Made by a program: the position numbers and the translations under genes
Shown here: positions 11,958 to 23,217 of the stretch, piece by piece
Numbering within the stretch: position 1 is the stretch's first letter
Layout of the letters: each line of letters opens with the position of its first letter
From: Gnetum montanum
Taxonomy: Eukaryota; Streptophyta; Gnetopsida; Gnetales; Gnetaceae
Assembly (NCBI GenBank): GCA_015680685.1
Contig: MNCI01025555.1
Location: 229,113 to 293,112 of the forward strand
DNA length: 64,000 nt
Direction of reading: 5' to 3'
The notes under the pieces: generated by a model
The model's database searches: none
Told to the model about the DNA's origin: nothing
Seen by the model: only the letters and a program-made list of their open reading frames with translations

Positions 11958-12804
11958 TGATGAGTGACGAGGTATCCCTACACTCAACCATACGAATATG
12001 AGCGTTCTCACATGTGATCTGGTCGAACTCCGCAGATGGGCTAGTTATGGAAACCTAGACAATTATCCTTAGGTTGCAGTTTGTTGTCTTCCCACCTGGA
12101 CTAGTATTATATTTATCACATATGGTTTAGTCCAGAGTGAGGTGTATGATGTGTTCCTAATCTAATGCTACTCCTAACAATGGAAGATAATATTAACTAC
12201 ACTAAGCTAGGAGAGAAAGGGTAAAAGAAAATCTAATCTAGCCTAACTGCAATCAGCATCCATTCCTTGATTATCCGTATACATCTTGGACTTCATGCAC
12301 AACTACCATTGGGATTACCAAGCACAGATCTTAGGTACACCACTAGGTTACCAAGTAGTCACACTTAAATGCTCGTAATCAAGTTGTACTCATTCCATGA
12401 TCTAAGAGATAAGGGTAAGAAAGACTCACTACAAATGCAATAAATAACATTTAAATAAATAAACAACAAAGTGAATGCTGCAATGATGAAGTAATCTTGA
12501 TCTTTATTTCTGGTCATGTGCATGTCCAAGTATGTCACACTTGAATAAAGGATGCTGTACAATTACATTCACCACACTACGGGCAGACACGGGAAAATAA
12601 TCTATCTGTAGAAGGATCAAACTGCCAAAGTTTCACTACAATCTAAACTAATGTTGTGAAACTAGGGAGAGTTGTGTCTTATTTATAGATACTGCGGTGG
12701 ACTATGATATCACATACATGATATCGCACGGGAAGACATGATATCTCATACGCGATATCACAGGGGATGCGATATCATGGCCCATGCGATATCACGTCCC
12801 ATGA
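11958..12804 (-). repeat. Right (5') LTR of the 4129-12804 element
   Basis: The 847-bp LTR begins TGATGAGTGACGAGG and ends CGTCCCATGA, where the last C of CATCA has become G. It is longer than its partner mainly because its palindrome array (12706-12804) has six GATATC sites instead of four. A minus-strand TATA box is at 12680-12687. Confidence 0.9.
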
Positions 12805-12809
12805 ATATC

Positions 12810-14450
12810 CATGATGGATATTCTTAGGACATTACTTAGACAAGGACAAGAAGGAATAGAGTTGAAAGAATGGATTAAGACTTATTAGTATGTTTTTTTC
12901 ATTTTTCCTTTCTTCTAACCATTAGGGAAGATCTTGGAAGTGAAGACTAGAGGAATGCCATAGATGAAGAAATGAAATAGATTATAAAGAATGACACTTG
13001 AAAGTTAGATCCTTGTTCCAAAGGACATAATATCATTGGAACCAAGTGGGTCTTATCAAATAAGATAAATAAGCATGGTGAAATAACTTAGAATAAGGCA
13101 ATATTAGTAGCTAAAGGCTTTGCTTAAATTGGGGAACTCAATTATCAAGATACTTTTGCTTCAATTGTAAGACTAGAATCTATTATAATCCTTTGAGATT
13201 TTGTAGCTTATCATGGACTTAAGCTCTACCAAATGGATGTGGAATCAAATTTTTTGAAAGGAGAAATAACAGAGATAGTGTATATTGAATAACCAATAGG
13301 ATATATTGATACTAAAAGGACAAATCATGTATATTATCCACACAAAGCATTATATGGCTTAAAATAAGCCCCTAGGGTGTGGTATGCTAAGCTTGATCAT
13401 ATTTAGATAAAAATGGAAATTTGAAAGATCCCTTGAAGAGTACTCTTTATGTTAAAAAGGATAATACAAGGTTTTTAGTTGCTTATATTTATGTTAATGA
13501 TATAATGTCTAGAGGAACAAGCTCAAGTTTAAGCAAAGAATTTATTGAAGTTTTGAAATCAAAGTTTGAGATGTTTATGATAGGAGATCTATCTCATTTT
13601 ATGGGCCTACATATTCAATAACTTAGGAATGGAACCTTCATTTATGAGATAAAGTATGTTTAATAGATGCTCAAGAATTTTGGCATGATAGAAGCTAAGA
13701 CTTGTGCAACTCCTCTTAGCACAAGTCTACATCTCTACAAAGATGAAGATCAAAAGAACATTGATGCTACACTATATATATCTATTGTGGGAAGCTTACA
13801 TTATACTATAGCTAATAGTCTTGATGTAGCATTTGCAATAGGTTTGATTTCCAAATATCAGTAAGAATCAAAAGAATAAAACTTTGTTGCAACAAAAAGA
13901 ATTTTATAATATCTGAAAAGCACAATTAGGTATGGGCTATGGTATCCAAAAAGAAAACTTTTGAATTACAATAATTTATAGATGTAGAGTGGATAGGAAA
14001 TAAAGATGATCAAAAATTCAATAGTGGAACTTGTTATTTTCTTAATAATAGACTAGTATCATTGTTGAGTAAAAGGTAGAATTTTGTAGCCTTATTGTTA
14101 GCTAAAGCTAAACATGTTACAATCTCATATTATTGCACACAAATTATTTGGATGAGGGAAGTACTATAGCTTTTTAATATAGCATTCTCTCATCTAATAA
14201 TTATTCATTGTGACAATAATATAGCTATTTCTATTTCTAAGAATCTAGTTTTTCGTGGTAAGACTAAACATGTAAAAATTAAATATCATTTTCTTTGAGA
14301 TCAAGTAGAGTTACAAATAGTAAAATTATCTCATATTTAATCCAAAGAACAGAGGGTAGACATTTTTTACAAAGGCTTTGAATAAAGAAAAATTTTTATA
14401 TTTAAGAACATTATTGGATGTAATAACTTTACCCAAATAGGCTTGATTAT
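12810..14450 (+). pseudogene. Sirevirus-like Copia polyprotein, 3' half (RT and RNase H), broken
   Basis: This continues the reading frame cut at 4128. RT is seen from GTKWVLSNKINKHGEI (about 13035), through YQMDVESNFLKGEITEIVYI (13225-13290), YPHKALYGLK and an APRVWYAKLDH stretch. The catalytic YVDD box is altered to YVNDIMS (13490-13510). Next come MLKNFGMIEAKTCATPLSTS (13667) and a short IVGSLHYTIANSLDVAFAIG stretch (13785-13845). The RNase H part retains YYCTQIIWMREVL (about 14130) and FRGKTKHVKIKYHFL (14250-14300). Many stops, including W and Q codons turned to stop, show it is old. Confidence 0.8.
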
Positions 14451-14811
14451 ATTCCATTCTATGTTGTTAGTTTAGGAATTTTATATGATCTAATGAGTTT
14501 TATTTTAACAGGAGTATGTATCTTCTACTTTAATTTAAACTAAGATCCTATGTTTATCATTATGTTTTCCTCTTGCTTGTTAGCTTAATGTAGCTATATA
14601 TTTTGTCTGTGTTTTGAGCTTAATTTTCTTGATGTTGGGGAAAGCTATTTGTCAACCTTTTTAACAAAAAAGAAAAGTATAAGCTATAGTTTTGTGATGG
14701 TTTTATTAGAAAATTGTTTCCTCTTATGCGTGATGTGATTGTATGTGCATTGCTGTGTCTAAAAAAGTGAAGATGATTTCTTTGCATTCTTAATTTTTCT
14801 CTATAAGCTTG
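14451..14811 (+). other. 3' untranslated part of the Sirevirus-like Copia, left of element A
   Basis: AT-rich DNA after the RNase H region with no coding signal. It appears to continue at 22763 on the far side of element A. Confidence 0.45.
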
Positions 14812-16446
14812 TGTTGATGTTAACACTTCCCATGCTATCATGGGGCCATGATTATCAATGTCTCTATTTCTCTCTCTCAATAACCACTATAAAAATCATG
14901 CAAGAGATGGTGATAGTAAATGTTACCATCAAAGATTGTTAAATTAGGACATAGTGGGCACTTAAATTTGAAATCGTGGGCAGTAACGGCCAGGGGGTGG
15001 CTATTCATGGTGGCAGTTGTGATCATTAGTGGCACATGTTACAAGCAGAATATGGGCATTACCATGCAAATGTGGGAATTCATGGCTACCGGGTGGTGGA
15101 GGAGTTATGTAGGAGTTACATATAGCAATAGATATGGAGGCTATTTACGATAGTGGTTACCACAAAATGTGTAGCATTTCAGTAGTTACTATGGCCCCCT
15201 GAAAATGTGAGTAATGGTGGTAGAAAGTGAAACATAACTAACACAAAGGTGGTTGTCATAATTGTTGGGCGATGGTGATTCATGGCAGTGATTGTAGTCA
15301 TTAGTGGTGCAGCCATTGTAGCAGAACATGGGCCCCATTATTGGTTGGTTGTAGTGGCTATAAAAAGGAGGTCTTCTCTCTTTCCCAGGGAAGGGGGGGT
15401 GNNNNNNNNNNNNNNNNNNNNNNNNNNNNNNNNNNNNNNNNNNNNNNNNNNNNNNNNNNNNNNNNNNNNNNNNNNNNNNNNNNNNNNNNNNNNNNNNNNN
15501 NNNNNNNNNNNNNNNNNNNNNNNGGGGGGGGGGGGGGGGAGGCAGCACAAAGGAGGAAATGGTTGCTTTCTGTTCTTCTTTGGCGAAAAAAAAACTAGAA
15601 ACAGTAGTTTCTCTTTCTTGGAAGGAGGATCTAGGGCTTCCTCTTGAGAGGCAATGGTTTCCTCCTTTCTTTTCTTTATTTTACAAGCTTCCGATTGATC
15701 TTCAAGGGGGGTCTTCAAAAAGGCTCAAACATCAAATCTTGGAGGAGGGCTTGTTCTATTAGTCTTGAGGGATAGCTTCATCTCCAAAGGTAATGGTTTC
15801 CTATTTTCTTTTTTTTCTTTATAGGCTTCTAGCTAATCTTTGAGGAGGGTCCAAAGTACGAGCCAGCGGCTTAAAATCATATCCTTTTAGGTCTTCTAAG
15901 CAATGGAAGGAGGGTTCTCTCTCTCTCTTCTTTTTATCTACAAAAACATAGATATCATAGCCCACATGTAGGACATGAGACATGTAGTTTTCTTTGGGCC
16001 AGCAGCTTCTCTCGGTGGTGCAGATGTGGGTGGACAATCTTCCTCTCTTAGCAGTGCACAAAAGGTGGAAGATGGCACCAAGCATTGAGGACTGTAGTTG
16101 TTTTCCTATGTAGACTATAGTAGGCAGCCTCTCTTTTTCTCTTTTCTCCTCCTCCTCACTCCCTCTTCCTCTCTACAGTAATAGCATTCCAGGCAATGCA
16201 TGTGGCTAGCGAAATGGCAAGACTAGGAAAAATTCATTTCTTTAGTTACTCATTGTATTTGAGATAATTATTGAATTTAAATTTCAAGTTTTTCTTTAGT
16301 TTATTATTTGCAAAAGGCCATGTAGCCCTCTCCAGTTGAGACTATTCCAGGGTTTCTGTACCCATACAAGAGGCACCCTAGGCAATAGTCTCTTAAAATG
16401 AGTTTTCTTTTCCAATGTTAGTGCATCCAAATTTAATGCATCGATA
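14812..16446 (+). repeat. 5' LTR of element A (contains an assembly gap)
   Basis: This LTR begins TGTTGATGTTAACACTTCCC and ends GCATCGATA (family end GCATCAACA). A TATA box (GGCTATAAAAAGG) lies at about 15355-15367 and is followed by a CT-rich stretch and leader-like sequence. A 122-bp run of N (15402-15523) is flanked by G runs and has no counterpart in the 3' LTR, so it is probably a mis-assembled homopolymer. Confidence 0.85.
15402..15523. other. Assembly gap (122 N)
   Basis: Unknown bases, preceded by a G-rich stretch and followed by a G run at 15524-15539. The other LTR copy has only a short purine-rich sequence here (about 21840-21860). Confidence 0.95.
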
Positions 16447-17159
16447 CCATTTTTGGTGCTAGAAGGATGGCCATTTCTCTTACCTTTATTTTCCCATTTT
16501 CTAAAATATTTATTTTCTATCATTTTCCAATCCCTATTGTATTTCCCAAAAATTTCATTTTCCTTATTTCAAACTTGTTTTATTTAAAATTTCTATTTTA
16601 GCCATTGCCTTGAAGAATTTTTTTTAAAGAATTTTGGAGTCCTTTATTTTCCATTTTCAAATTTCATTTCTTGAAAATTTTCAAGTCTCATCATCCATTT
16701 TTCTTAATCTTTTTTCTAAAAACCCCTCGTTTCTTAGTCCCATTTTTGAATTTGTGTTTAGGCGGTCCTTACCTTAATCCTATGATAGGTAAGGTGGTTT
16801 TATTTAATTATGCAATTTTAAATTTATTTTTTCTAAAATGTTGCATTTTACTGTTTTCATTTTAATTTTATAAGTCTTACAATTTTATACATTTATTTTT
16901 CTTTTTAAAATATATATATATATATATCTTTCTTAAAAAATATAGCATATTTTAGTGTTTTCTTTTACCTAAAAAATATTATTTCAATATTTTCTTTTAC
17001 TTTTATGCAATTTTATAGTTTCATTCTAACAATTATATTTTATAGTTCTATTTTATGAGTGAACTCTTCTCTACTTCTAACTGACTAGTCACATTAAGGA
17101 AATGACAAGCCTCACATTTTTCAAGTTTTATTCCTAGGAGAACCCAAACTAGGATGACA
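16447..17159 (+). other. Leader of element A
   Basis: AT-rich sequence between the LTR and gag with an (AT)n run at about 16911-16927. The bases TTTTTGGTGCTAGAAGG just after the LTR (about 16450) are the likely primer-binding site; element B has TTTTGGCACTAAAAGG at the same place. The matching tRNA was not identified. Confidence 0.5.
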
Positions 17160-18720
17160 GCTAATCAACCCCTAGCTCCCTTGGTTAGCAACCCTTCAAC
17201 TTCACTAATTTTCACAATATCCTAAAATCACATCAAAATATAAATTTTCTTTTCAGTCCCAAAAACACTACTAGCGATGCCTGCCAACATATATAATGTT
17301 TTGAAACCTTACTAGGCATCCACAACATTGTCCAAAATGATGTGGCATGTAGGGTATTTGTGAAAACTTTCAAAACCAAAGCAACCCAGTGGTTTCTAAT
17401 GCTCTCTAATGTCTTCATTAACTCATGGTAGGAGTTCAAAAATAAGTTTTTGACTGAATTTGAAAAATTCACAACCCTTGCCATAACATCTACCAACTTC
17501 ACCAAATGAAGAAAGCTACCTGGGGAAAATGTTAGGGATTACAACTTAAGATTTCTTCACCAAATGGCCTATGTGCCAAGTGAAATGCATCCACAACTTG
17601 ATGACATCCTCAACTTTTACCTCTCTAACATCGACCCATTATTTGCCTATGCCATCAAATCAGACCCTAACATAACAAAAATACATAGAGAAATGGCTAA
17701 AGTTGTGGAGCTAGAACAAATTACCTTTATGAATAGCATTCAAACTCAATTCAGAATAATGAGCATTAGTAATCCGATATAATCTAACCCTCTACCTATA
17801 CCAACTTTCCCAATGGCCAATACTATGTTCCAAACTCTTGTTCCCCTTCAAATGACTCAATGTACAAACAACTACTTTCAAGGTCCCACATCTTCTTCAT
17901 TCCTACCATCTAGTACTAGTTTGAATGATAACTAAGCAAAGGCCTTAATCGAATCAATCGTAAACCCAAATGGGATATCCAACCCTATTGAACCCCCAAC
18001 TCAAACTCAAGATCAAATGGCCTTGATATTAACTTCATTTCAAAAACTTTCCAATTAAGTAGTTGAACTAAAGTTGAATAACAAGGATCCTATACAACCA
18101 AAAAAACCAAGTTCATCAACCAATAATAATTATTGCCACCTCCATAACACGAGGCAACATTCTAAGAAGACTTGTCCCCAATTTTTAGCATTATATGATG
18201 ACAACACCCAAGGTCAATGAAATAGAAAGCCTCGTATTATGGTCCTTAATGTACCTCATGAAATAGAAAATGAAGAGGTTTCCTCATTGGAGAAAGTTAT
18301 GGTAAACAACCCAAACCTACATAATGCTCACTACCATAGACTTATTGACGTTATGGACAACCCATAACAACAAACAAGGAATGACCCTTACAGTCCTCCA
18401 AACAGAAGAGCTCTTAGTCAAAGTAACACAAATACTCAAACTAGTTCATCCCAAACAAACACTCCATAATGATCAAACCAACCTTCTATACTTAGAAGAA
18501 CTCCACTTCAACAAGAAGCTAAAGATGAACATAAGACTTACAATCTAGTTGAGGATTTGAAAAAATTAAATCTAACATATCAATGTATGATCTTTTACAA
18601 CTTAACAAAATGAAAGAGATAGTTCATAAACTAGAAACCAATAAAGGAAAATCCCAAACCCTTGAAAGGCAAGTTCACTTCAAAGAAATTCCTAACACAC
18701 TATCAACATAGAACATAAAA
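17160..18720 (+). pseudogene. Element A gag, broken
   Basis: The reading begins near 17158 (MTANQPLAPLVSNP) and is crossed by many stops. The clearest piece is 17564-17782 (MAYVPSEMHPQLDDILNFYL), which matches AYVPNDMHPQLNGIFNFYL in the minus-strand element B gag. A nucleocapsid-like stretch at 18125-18180 reads CHLHNTRQHSKKTCPQFLALYDD. A linker near 18240 (VLNVPHEIENEEVSS) matches ILNIPHERENEEITS in element B. It once formed the particle shell; now it is not translatable as one protein. Confidence 0.65.
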
Positions 18721-18726
18721 AATTCT

Positions 18727-19150
18727 ATGTCAAAAAAGAAAGATCAAGCCCCTTTCCTAACAACCTTCATCATTTTAGGGAAGAATGTTCACAATTATTT
18801 GATGGATTCTAGAGCAACTGTTAATGTCATGCCTCTTAAGATATGTAAGACTTTAGGAGCACAAATTATACCACAAACAAAAAATGTGATTCAACTTGAT
18901 GGATCCAATGTACCTATAGTAGGGTCATTAAAAGGATTGAAAGTGTAACTTAAACAATACCCTACGTTCACATGTTACACAAATATCCTAGTAGTTGACA
19001 TGTCACCTACCTATGGTGTGTTCCTATCTAGGACTTTTGGAGCCAAGTTTGGGGGCTTCTTTAGGTCAGATTTCTCAAAGCTATTAATCTCTATCAAAGA
19101 AAAATTTGAATACATGACTATACCTCGAGAACCCTTCTACAGCAAGTAGT
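18727..19150 (+). pseudogene. Element A aspartic protease remnant
   Basis: The frame 18727-18948 contains NYLMDSRATVNVMPLKICKT, which corresponds to the retropepsin loop YLMDSGATVNVMP with the catalytic triad glycine changed to arginine. GSLKGLKV and the following FGAKFGGFFRSDFSKL also align with element B. The R for G change and a stop at 18946 show that it is inactive. Confidence 0.65.
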
Positions 19151-19169
19151 TATATACTTGGATCAACAA

Positions 19170-19882
19170 AATCAATCATTGGAAGATTGAAACACTAATC
19201 TTTATGTTGGAGTTATTGAGGTTGAGCATAGCAAAAATGTTGTAAATGACTATGTGATTGGAACTACAAAAATAAATCCTATCTCTCATGCAAATTCCAC
19301 CCAATCCTATCAAAGTTCTAGAGAAAGTGAAGAAAGCTATGGAGACACCTTTCCTTATCAACAACACAATAGATTTTGTTCGATTGATCCACCACCTTTA
19401 GAGGAAGATAAAGATGTAAGTAAAACCCTACCTATTAAAACATTTGAAGGTGTGCTAATTTCTAATGACACATCCATGGAACATTCTCCTAAAAAGGCTA
19501 TATTTGATGACCCACCAAGACCTAGATCTACCATTGAAACTTATATGAAAGAAAAATTTGATAGAAAATGAATAAGAAAGTTAAGATTAGGTCTTGATTT
19601 TTGTAATCTTAAGCATCGACAATGTCTTAATAGGAAGTACATTGGTGAAGTCTTTAAGATAGGAGACCTAGTCTCAAAAAAAGGTAGAACATTAGACCAA
19701 GCAAATCTTCAAGGTAACTTCTCTCTTATGTGGTCAATCCCATTCCGAGTTAAGAACGTTATTGGCCCCAATGTATACAGGGTTGCTAATGTGCAAGAAT
19801 ATAAGTTACCTAGAAATTTTAATGCATTCCATCCAAAGCATTTTTGCTCATGTGCCCCTCATGAACACCTACTAGATTCTTA
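19170..19882 (+). pseudogene. Element A linker fused to an integrase C-terminal-like segment
   Basis: The frame 19254-19571 (SHANSTQSYQSSRESEESYG, DPPPLEEDKDVSKTLPIKTF) matches the segment that precedes RNase H in element B. Instead of RT and RNase H it is followed, after a stop, by KIGDLVSKKGRTLDQ, GNFSLMWSIPFRVKNVIGP and NAFHPKHF (about 19650-19850). This resembles the C-terminal GDLV/GPY-F region of Gypsy integrases. The junction near 19571 marks a large internal deletion of pol. Confidence 0.6.
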
Positions 19883-21258
19883 GTTGCACGTTTTCTTCCT
19901 CTTCATCATGCATTTCATTTGTGTATAGTTGCATTTGCATATTTTCTTTGCATTTCCATCATTTCTTTCTTGTCATATTATTTTGAATTTTTCTTTGCAT
20001 ATGATTTTAGTAATCATTATGGTCTTTTGAGTTACTAGGCATTGGGTCATCAAAGCACCATTGGAGAATAATGTTAGTATAATGCTTTATATAATATTTC
20101 TTATTACTATTACATAAAATCTCTTTTATACTATATATTTCAATAAAGTTGTGATTCTTCCCAGTCTTTTTTAAGGTTTTAGTTTTACTAGTTATGTTGG
20201 ATTATGGAGCATGAGATTTATGCTAACATATCATGTAATCATCATGATCATGTGAGTGTAGGATAGGTAATGTTGGAGAATGGTTAGCCATAATCACTAG
20301 GTGACCTTGGAAAATCCCATTTTCCCACTCATAAGCCCTAGCCTCAAGTGTGATGATCCATGGTTACCCTATGAACAATGGGGTGAAGTGTGTTCATCTC
20401 CACCTGAGAACCCTTAGATACCTAGGAGACCTTCTATGATGCTATCAAATTATAATTATAGGAACATACATGAGGGTTGAACTGCACCATGGGTAAATTT
20501 CTAAAAGGGCCGTGTTCATTGGTAGTGTAGCTAATTGGCCAGACTCATGTTGGATTTCCCACCTTAAGAATGAAGCACACCATGGGCAATGTATCCTTAA
20601 GAAAAAGAAAAATAAAAGAAAAAAGGAATGAGGACTGTGTTCTTTGGAAATGTAATAAGTTTGTAAGTGTGATGGGGTCTGGTAGCTATCCTAACCCTAA
20701 CCTCTATTTCCCCTTTTGACAATATTTCTCCCCGTCCCCTCTCCCCCACCCACTCCCCCCCACCCTGCCCCACTCCCAAAAAGAAAAAAGGGCAAATAAT
20801 ACCTTTTCATCCATTTTTTTCAATGTCAAACAAACAAGTTCCAAGGAAAAATCCAAAAGTTGTGGCTAGCAACAATCTAATGTGAGCCTATCCTTCTCAT
20901 TAAGTTTAGTATGGGTCTGGTGCTCTAAGTAGTCTACATAGTTGTTGACTTTTACCTTGTGAGAGGATTTGGAATGCAATCTTAATTATATTTTAATTAT
21001 ATATAGATATATGTAGTTAACATAATAAATTATATATTTTGATTTTAATTAAATAAGATGGTGTGGTTTGGGTGATGTACGTCTAGCTCTCTTTTGATTA
21101 TTTGGTTATTTTAATTATGTTTAGGTTAATATAGTTTACTTTGAAGGTTCCATTTGCTTGTTTTGTGATGTTTGTGATTCTCTATCTATTGCATCTCCTT
21201 TAAAAATTTCTATGGTTTTGTTCCTTACAATTGCATGCAATTAAAGTTTTGGACTAAG
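19883..21258 (+). other. Element A 3' untranslated region
   Basis: No coding signal in 1.4 kb. It holds a C-rich tract at about 20725-20775 and AT-rich stretches near 20980-21050. GTTTTGGACTAAG next to the 3' LTR is a poor candidate polypurine tract. Confidence 0.45.
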
Positions 21259-22762
21259 TGTTGATGTTAACACTTCCCATGCTCTCATGGGGCCATGATT
21301 ATCAACGTCTCTATTTCTCTCTCTCAATAACCACTATAAAAATCATGAAAATCATGCAAGAGATGGTATAGTAAACGTTACTATCAAAGATTGTTAAATT
21401 AGGACATAGCAGGCACTTAAATTGGATATTGTGGGTAGTAACAACCAGGTGATGGCTATTCATGGTGGTTGTTACGATCATTAGTGGCACATGTTACAAG
21501 AAGAACATGGGCATTACCATGTAGACATGGGCATTCATGGCTGCCAAGTGGTAGAGGAGTTATGCAAGAGTTACATGCAACAATAGAAATGGTGGCTATT
21601 AAGGGTATTGGTTACCATAGAATGTGTAGCATTTTGGCAGTTACTGCGGTTTCTTGCAAATGTGAGTAATGGTGGAAGAACATGAAATGTAACTAACACA
21701 AAGGTGACTATGATAATTGTTGGGTGGTGGCCATTCATGGTAGTGATTGTAGTCATTAGTGGTGTGGCCGTTGTAGCAGAACATGGGCACCATTATTAGT
21801 TGGTCGCAACGGCTATAAAAAGAGGGTCTTCTCTCTTCCCCAGGGAAGGAGGAGAAGAGGCAACTTAAAGGAGGGAATGATCTCTTTCTATTCTTATTTA
21901 GCCAAAAAAATCAGAGACAACAGTTTCTCTTTCTTGGAAGGAGGATCTAGGGCTTCCTCTCCAGAGGCAATGGTTTCCTCCTTTCTTTTTTTTTTTTTTT
22001 TTACAAGCTTCTGATTGAACTTTGAGGGGGGTCTCCAAAAAGGATCAAACATCAAATCCTTGAGGAGGGCTCTTTCCGTCAATCTTGAGGGGCAGCTTCC
22101 TCTCCAAAGGCAGCAATTTCCTCCTTTCTTTTTTCTCCTTTCCAAGCTTCCGACTGATGTTTGAGCAGGCTCCAAAGCAGGAGCTTGTGGCTTAGAATCA
22201 AATCCTTGCAGGTCTTCTTGGTAATGGCAGGAGGGTTCTCTCTCTCTTCTTTTTTTCTACAATAATGTAGGCATCACAACCCACATGTAGGATGTGAGAC
22301 ATGTGGTTTTTTTTTGGGCTGGTAGCTTGTCTTGGTGGTGTAGACATGGGCGGATGATCTTCCTCTCTTAGTAATGCACAAAAGGTGGAAAACAGTAGTA
22401 GGATTTGAGGACTACAATTGCTGCCCCATGCAAACTATAGTAGGTAGCCTCTCTTTTTCTCTTTTCTCCTCCTCACTCCTTCTTCCTCTCTACGACAATA
22501 GCATTCCAGGCAACACACGTGGCTAGTCGAATAGTAGGACTAGAGAAAATTCATTTCTTTAGTTACTCATTGTATTTGAGATAATTATTTAATTTAAATT
22601 CTAGTTTTTTCTTAGTTTATTATTTGCAAAAGGCCACATAGCCCTCTCTAGCTGAGACTATTCTTGGGTTTCCATACCCATACAAGAGGCACTGTAGGCA
22701 ATAGTCTCTTAAAATGAGTTTTCTTTCCCAACGTTAGTGCGTCCAGATTTTAGGCATCAACA
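21259..22762 (+). repeat. 3' LTR of element A
   Basis: The 1504-bp LTR begins TGTTGATGTTAACACTTCCC and ends GGCATCAACA. The TATA box GGCTATAAAAAGAGG is at about 21811-21825. It matches the 5' LTR throughout apart from the gap region and small changes. Confidence 0.9.
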
Positions 22763-23217
22763 ACGTGTAGTATCTATAAGCTTATTTTATGCTTGGCAAG
22801 GTTATTTTCATCTATTTTAGCTTTTATGAGTTGTGGTGTACTTCTAAGTGCTTGACTAACTATGAGTTATGTGTGTGTGATTACTTGGATGTGGTGTCTA
22901 TTTGTTAGATTGTATTACAAGCTTGATTGTAATGAGTTGTGTTATGATGATTATTTGCTCATTTTTAATTGGTTGTATGATTTTCATACTTAACTTGATG
23001 CTTGTTGCGAAGATCTTTCTAATATAAGTTTAATAAGTTCTTTGATTATAGTCTATATGTATGAACTGAGTTGATCTACGTAATGATTGTGAACTTGAAG
23101 TTACTTCTACTATATTTTTTCAACCATTCCTATGTGCTTGGATTTATATGATCTTTCTCTATTCTCTCCTATTCTAACTCATGATGTGTGCTCTCCCAAT
23201 CTTAAAAAGAGGAACAT
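22763..23217 (+). other. 3' end of the Sirevirus-like Copia interior
   Basis: This resumes the host element after element A. AAAAAGAGGAACAT at 23205-23217 directly before TGTTAG is a plausible polypurine tract. No protein is seen; the region is the usual untranslated 3' tail. Confidence 0.5.

Larger units (their letters stand above)
4129..12804 (-). mobile_element. Complete non-autonomous Gypsy-G element (gag plus orphan ORF, no pol), TSD ATATC
   Basis: This 8.7-kb element is bounded by LTRs at 4129-4942 and 11958-12804 and flanked by the 5-bp direct repeat ATATC (4124-4128 and 12805-12809). The primer-binding site at 11957-11938 shows it is read on the minus strand. In order it holds a gag region (11616 to about 10120), about 1.6 kb without coding signal, a promoter-like block at 8465-8354, and a degraded orphan ORF (7895-5541). 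No protease, RT, RNase H or integrase was recognised. It therefore resembles LARD/TR-GAG elements that need pol in trans. It is inserted in the Sirevirus-like Copia between integrase and RT. Confidence 0.85.
14812..22762 (+). mobile_element. LTR element A (Gypsy-like, RT deleted), plus orientation
   Basis: Two long LTRs (14812-16446 and 21259-22762) bearing TGTTGATG...CATCAACA termini enclose 4.8 kb. The interior has a leader, a degraded gag, an aspartic-protease remnant and a segment resembling an integrase C-terminus, but RT, RNase H and the integrase core are missing. The flanks are GCTTG (14807-14811) and ACGTG (22763-22767), at best a decayed target-site duplication. It is a relative of element B at 43.6-48.2 kb, as their gag, protease and the last 130 bp of the LTR agree. 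It sits in the 3' untranslated region of the Sirevirus-like Copia. Confidence 0.8.

Noticed and set aside
15189-15718. Frames of 85-126 codons on both strands across the N gap
   Set aside because: They exist only because N codons do not count as stops; the region is LTR sequence flanked by G runs.
17233-17505. Minus-strand frame of 90 codons
   Set aside because: Shadow of the + strand element A gag, whose identity is confirmed by the element B copy.
14807-22767. A clean target-site duplication for element A
   Set aside because: Flanks GCTTG and ACGTG agree at only three of five positions, so it is not counted as evidence.
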